A DNA stretch of 64,000 nucleotides from Chlorobiota bacterium (lineage in GTDB: Bacteria > Bacteroidota > Bacteroidia > Bacteroidales > F082). The notes beneath the pieces are model-generated. The model made no database searches, had not been told where the DNA came from, and saw only the letters and a program-made list of their open reading frames with translations. Numbering within the stretch: position 1 is the first letter of the stretch; every line of letters begins with the position of its first letter. Position numbers and translations under genes: made by a program. Below are positions 61,877 through 64,000 of this stretch, in pieces. The DNA is taken from contig JAUVKF010000003.1 in the NCBI GenBank assembly GCA_030596395.1, forward strand, positions 24,407 through 88,406, read 5' to 3'.

Positions 61877-62746
61877 TTATTGCATGTCGTCTTGTGATTC
61901 TGTATTTTTCTCCATTTCCTTTTGTTTCCTTCGATAAATTCGAACGATATTGCTGGCAATCTCCTCAATAGGCCTTGCAGTAACCTTTACTGTTGACCAG
62001 TCCGGTTGAGTGCTAAAAAGGTAATTGGCGTACCTGAGTTCTTTCCTTACATGATCGAGACTGGCATAATGAGGTACCAGCCCTTTCAGGTACACATTAC
62101 GCACAATTCTTAACCGCGAAAGGCTGTTCGGGTTAGTCATCAGGCAATAAACCCGCTCAGGGGGCAAACGATAAACAATTTCGGGCAAAGGCATATCCAG
62201 GACAATCGGGATATTGGCAACAAACCAACCCTTATAAGAAAGATAAACGCTCAAAGGTGTTTTAAATGTTCGTGAAACACCAAGCAGCACTAATTCGGCT
62301 TTTTCCAGGTCTTCAACTGATGCGCCATCATCATGTTTAATGGCGAAATCAGTTGTTTCAATTCGCCTGAAATAATCCCTGTTCAACTGGCTGAACAAAC
62401 CGGGTTTCTCAGCAGGAAGTCTATTCAGATAATTGGACATGCGATTAAGCAGTGGGCCGAGCAAATTCACTACCTCAACATTACTCAACCTGCCTTCGTA
62501 CCAGATGTAATCAGAAAGTTCATGTTTTACAAAAGAGTGGATGACGATACCATTGGTGCTTCGTGCTTTCTCTAGAATATGATCAATTTCCTCCTTTGAA
62601 TTGACATTTGAAAACAATTGCACTTCTGTCTTAGCATCGCGGAATTGGGCAGCAGCAACATTTGCCGCCATTTCAACAGTTAAACCTTTACTATCAGAAA
62701 CTGCATAAAGATGATAAACGTAGTCTGTATTTCCCGAATCAGGCAT
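61877..62746 (-). CDS. Pyruvate,phosphate dikinase / PEP synthetase regulatory protein (DUF299)
   Basis: Cytosolic bifunctional kinase/pyrophosphorylase of 289 residues from ATG 62746; a TTG at 62755 lies within a -7-like box. It controls pyruvate,phosphate dikinase or PEP synthase by phosphorylating and dephosphorylating a threonine. Motifs: YHLYAVSDSKGLTVEMAANVAAAQF at the N-terminus, the P-loop-like LLGVSRTFKTPLSVYLSYKGW (the usual Ser in SRTSKT is Phe here) and PEIVYRLPPERVYCLMTNPNSLSRLR. The target enzyme is not in the window. The gene is close to dapD upstream, with about 75 bases between, and has its own promoter-like box. Confidence 0.92.
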   Translation of the reverse strand: MPDSGNTDYVYHLYAVSDSKGLTVEMAANVAAAQFRDAKTEVQLFSNVNSKEEIDHILEKARSTNGIVIHSFVKHELSDYIWYEGRLSNVEVVNLLGPLLNRMSNYLNRLPAEKPGLFSQLNRDYFRRIETTDFAIKHDDGASVEDLEKAELVLLGVSRTFKTPLSVYLSYKGWFVANIPIVLDMPLPEIVYRLPPERVYCLMTNPNSLSRLRIVRNVYLKGLVPHYASLDHVRKELRYANYLFSTQPDWSTVKVTARPIEEIASNIVRIYRRKQKEMEKNTESQDDMQ

Positions 62747-62752
62747 GTGGAC

Positions 62753-62760
62753 CAAAGATA
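62753..62760 (-). promoter_or_regulatory. Candidate -7 box TAtcTTTG
   Basis: Minus-strand TAnnTTTG match seven bases before ATG 62746, giving a nearly leaderless transcript for the PPDK regulatory protein; its overlap with TTG 62755 argues against that start. Confidence 0.4.
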
Positions 62761-62820
62761 ATAAAAGATAATAACAGCTCAGTTTGGGATATAATCGAAA
62801 TTGTAGTTAAGCAGGAATGG

Positions 62821-63636
62821 TTAAGCAATAACATTAAAATCCCTCAGGGCATCATTCAGCGAAGTTTTTTTATCAGTTGATGCTTTTCGTTCACCGATGA
62901 TCAGCGCACATGATACATTGAATTCTCCTGCCGGGAATTTCTTCGGATAACTACCGGGAATCACCACAGAGCGAGGAGGTACATATCCTTTGTATTCAAT
63001 AGGTTCTTTGCCGCTTACATCAATAATTTTTGTTGACTGGGTGATAACAACATTGGCACCTAGAACGGCTTCTTTTCCAATTCTGACTCCCTCAACCACA
63101 ATTGATCTTGAACCAATAAAACAATTGTCTTCAATGATAACCGGAGCAGCCTGTACCGGTTCCAGAACACCACCAATACCCACTCCCCCGCTCAGGTGTA
63201 CATATTTGCCAATTTGTGCGCATGAGCCCACCGTTGCCCAGGTATCAACCATCGTGAATTCATCCACGAAAGCGCCAATGTTCACATACGAAGGCATCAT
63301 CACTACTCCGCGGGCAATGTAAGAACCATAACGGGAAATCGCATGCGGAACAACACGGACACCCTGTTTAGCATAATTTGATTTTAATGGGATCTTATCG
63401 TGAAACTCAAATATTCCTACTTCAGATGTTTCCATCTTTCTCATTGGAAAATAAAGGATTACCGCTTTTTTGATCCAGTCATTCACTTTCCAGGTATCAC
63501 CATCAGGTTCTGCAACCCGCAACCTGCCTTTATCGAGTTCTTCAATCACAAATTCTATCGCATCAGTCACCGGTTTTTCAGATAACTGGTCGCGATGTAA
63601 CCAAGTATTTTCGATAAGGTTTTTTATTTCCTGCAT
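62821..63636 (-). CDS. dapD: Tetrahydrodipicolinate N-succinyltransferase
   Basis: Enzyme of 271 residues of the lysine/diaminopimelate pathway: succinyl-CoA plus tetrahydrodipicolinate gives N-succinyl-2-amino-6-ketopimelate. The N-terminal helical domain is followed by left-handed beta-helix coils (VNIGAFVDEFTMVDTWATVGSCAQIGKYVHLSGGVGIGGVLEP, then PVIIEDNCFIGSRSIVVEGVRIGKEAVLGANVVITQSTKII). The GVRVVPHAISRYGSYIARGVVMMPSYVNIGA segment is characteristic of DapD. The length matches the family (about 270). Peptidoglycan cross-linking and lysine synthesis depend on it. It is divergent from ruvX/yqgF. Confidence 0.95.
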   Translation of the reverse strand: MQEIKNLIENTWLHRDQLSEKPVTDAIEFVIEELDKGRLRVAEPDGDTWKVNDWIKKAVILYFPMRKMETSEVGIFEFHDKIPLKSNYAKQGVRVVPHAISRYGSYIARGVVMMPSYVNIGAFVDEFTMVDTWATVGSCAQIGKYVHLSGGVGIGGVLEPVQAAPVIIEDNCFIGSRSIVVEGVRIGKEAVLGANVVITQSTKIIDVSGKEPIEYKGYVPPRSVVIPGSYPKKFPAGEFNVSCALIIGERKASTDKKTSLNDALRDFNVIA

Positions 63637-63752
63637 GATGAGAATTTAGTTGACGAAAATAATCAAATTTGAAGCTAAGATAATCCTTAAAGCAACTATC
63701 ACTCATATATTCCTGATATTCAGACATCCATAAAACAAACACTTTATTGTAT

Positions 63753-63760
63753 TATTTTTG
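63753..63760 (+). promoter_or_regulatory. Candidate -7 box TAttTTTG
   Basis: TAnnTTTG match 10 bases before the start of the ruvX/yqgF-like gene; the leader would be very short. Confidence 0.4.
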
Positions 63761-63770
63761 TCCGAATTTT

Positions 63771-64000
63771 ATGGGACGAATTGTTGCTATTGATTACGGA
63801 CAGAAGCGTGTCGGGATTGCTGTTACAGATGAATTGCAGTTGATTTCCAGTGGGCTTACAACCGTTCACGTCAAGGATATCTGGAGTTTTTTAACGGATT
63901 ATTTATCAGAACAAAAGGTAGATTGTATTGTTGTTGGAGAACCAAGGGACTTGAAAAACAGGCCATCGGATGCGAGCCGGTTTATTGAGCCTTTTGTAAA
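63771..64000 (+). CDS. ruvX: Putative pre-16S rRNA nuclease / Holliday junction resolvase (YqgF), 3' truncated by window
   Basis: The first 76 residues of a YqgF/RuvX protein are visible: MGRIVAIDYGQKRVGIAVTDELQLISSGLTTV, the conserved RNase H-like first strands with the catalytic Asp in AIDYG, then DYLSEQKVDCIVVGEPRDLKNRPSDASRFIEPF, the VVGxP(R)xxxG...S region. Family proteins are about 140 residues and process the 5' end of 16S rRNA precursor. The gene continues beyond the window. It is divergent from dapD with 134 bases between. Confidence 0.92.
   Translation, partial: MGRIVAIDYGQKRVGIAVTDELQLISSGLTTVHVKDIWSFLTDYLSEQKVDCIVVGEPRDLKNRPSDASRFIEPFV

Overview
The window looks like chromosomal DNA of a Bacteroidota bacterium, probably Bacteroidales or Marinilabiliales-like. 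Base composition is AT-rich. Lipobox signal peptides are abundant. Four proteins carry a type IX secretion (T9SS type A) C-terminal domain. Many starts are preceded by the Bacteroidota -7 motif TAnnTTTG. Family content fits too: GH97, DUF4369/TlpA, DUF6599, DUF2141, fused 2-oxoacid dehydrogenase E1. A radical SAM protein and a very large 2-hydroxyacyl-CoA dehydratase activase suggest an at least partly anaerobic life. No rRNA, tRNA, CRISPR array, prophage or intact insertion sequence was seen.

Layout. 1-9 kb: the end of a tricorn/S41-type protease; a three-gene minus-strand operon (secreted EEP nuclease/phosphatase, giant AsmA-like protein, divergent Nramp-like transporter); a TlpA-like lipid-free thioredoxin protein; VanZ; a truncated MOSC gene. 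9-18 kb: a T9SS protein, malonyl-CoA decarboxylase, a small four-repeat acidic secreted protein with a clear promoter, a radical SAM enzyme, an e(P4) acid phosphatase and a GH97 alpha-glucosidase. 18-27 kb: an LPP20/CsgG-like lipoprotein pair, a GNAT plus BKACE pair, and the 1401-residue activase/dehydratase protein. 27-43 kb: mixed membrane, VOC, T9SS, M3 peptidase, EEP and propeller genes, separated by repeat-rich spacers.

The most coherent system is at 43.7-49.3 kb. A cobalamin riboswitch precedes four translationally coupled minus-strand genes: a T9SS-exported propeller-like protein, a second T9SS-exported protein, a BtuB-type TonB receptor and a BtuG-like propeller lipoprotein. This reads as an outer-membrane B12 capture and uptake operon in which two surface components appear to be delivered by T9SS.

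49-64 kb holds a C-terminal processing protease, fused E1, a nitrilase-family hydrolase, and an accessory stretch (54.7-56.7 kb) of small orphan genes with interlocked inverted repeats. After that come a NucS-like degenerate nuclease-fold protein, a papain-like lipoprotein, a pentapeptide-like lipoprotein, a START-domain gene broken by an in-frame stop, DUF2141, the PPDK/PEPS regulatory protein, DapD, and the start of ruvX/yqgF. Decay products (MOSC, START and a possible methyltransferase remnant) and several families of palindromic spacers are the main oddities. All functional statements come from reading motifs, not from database searches.
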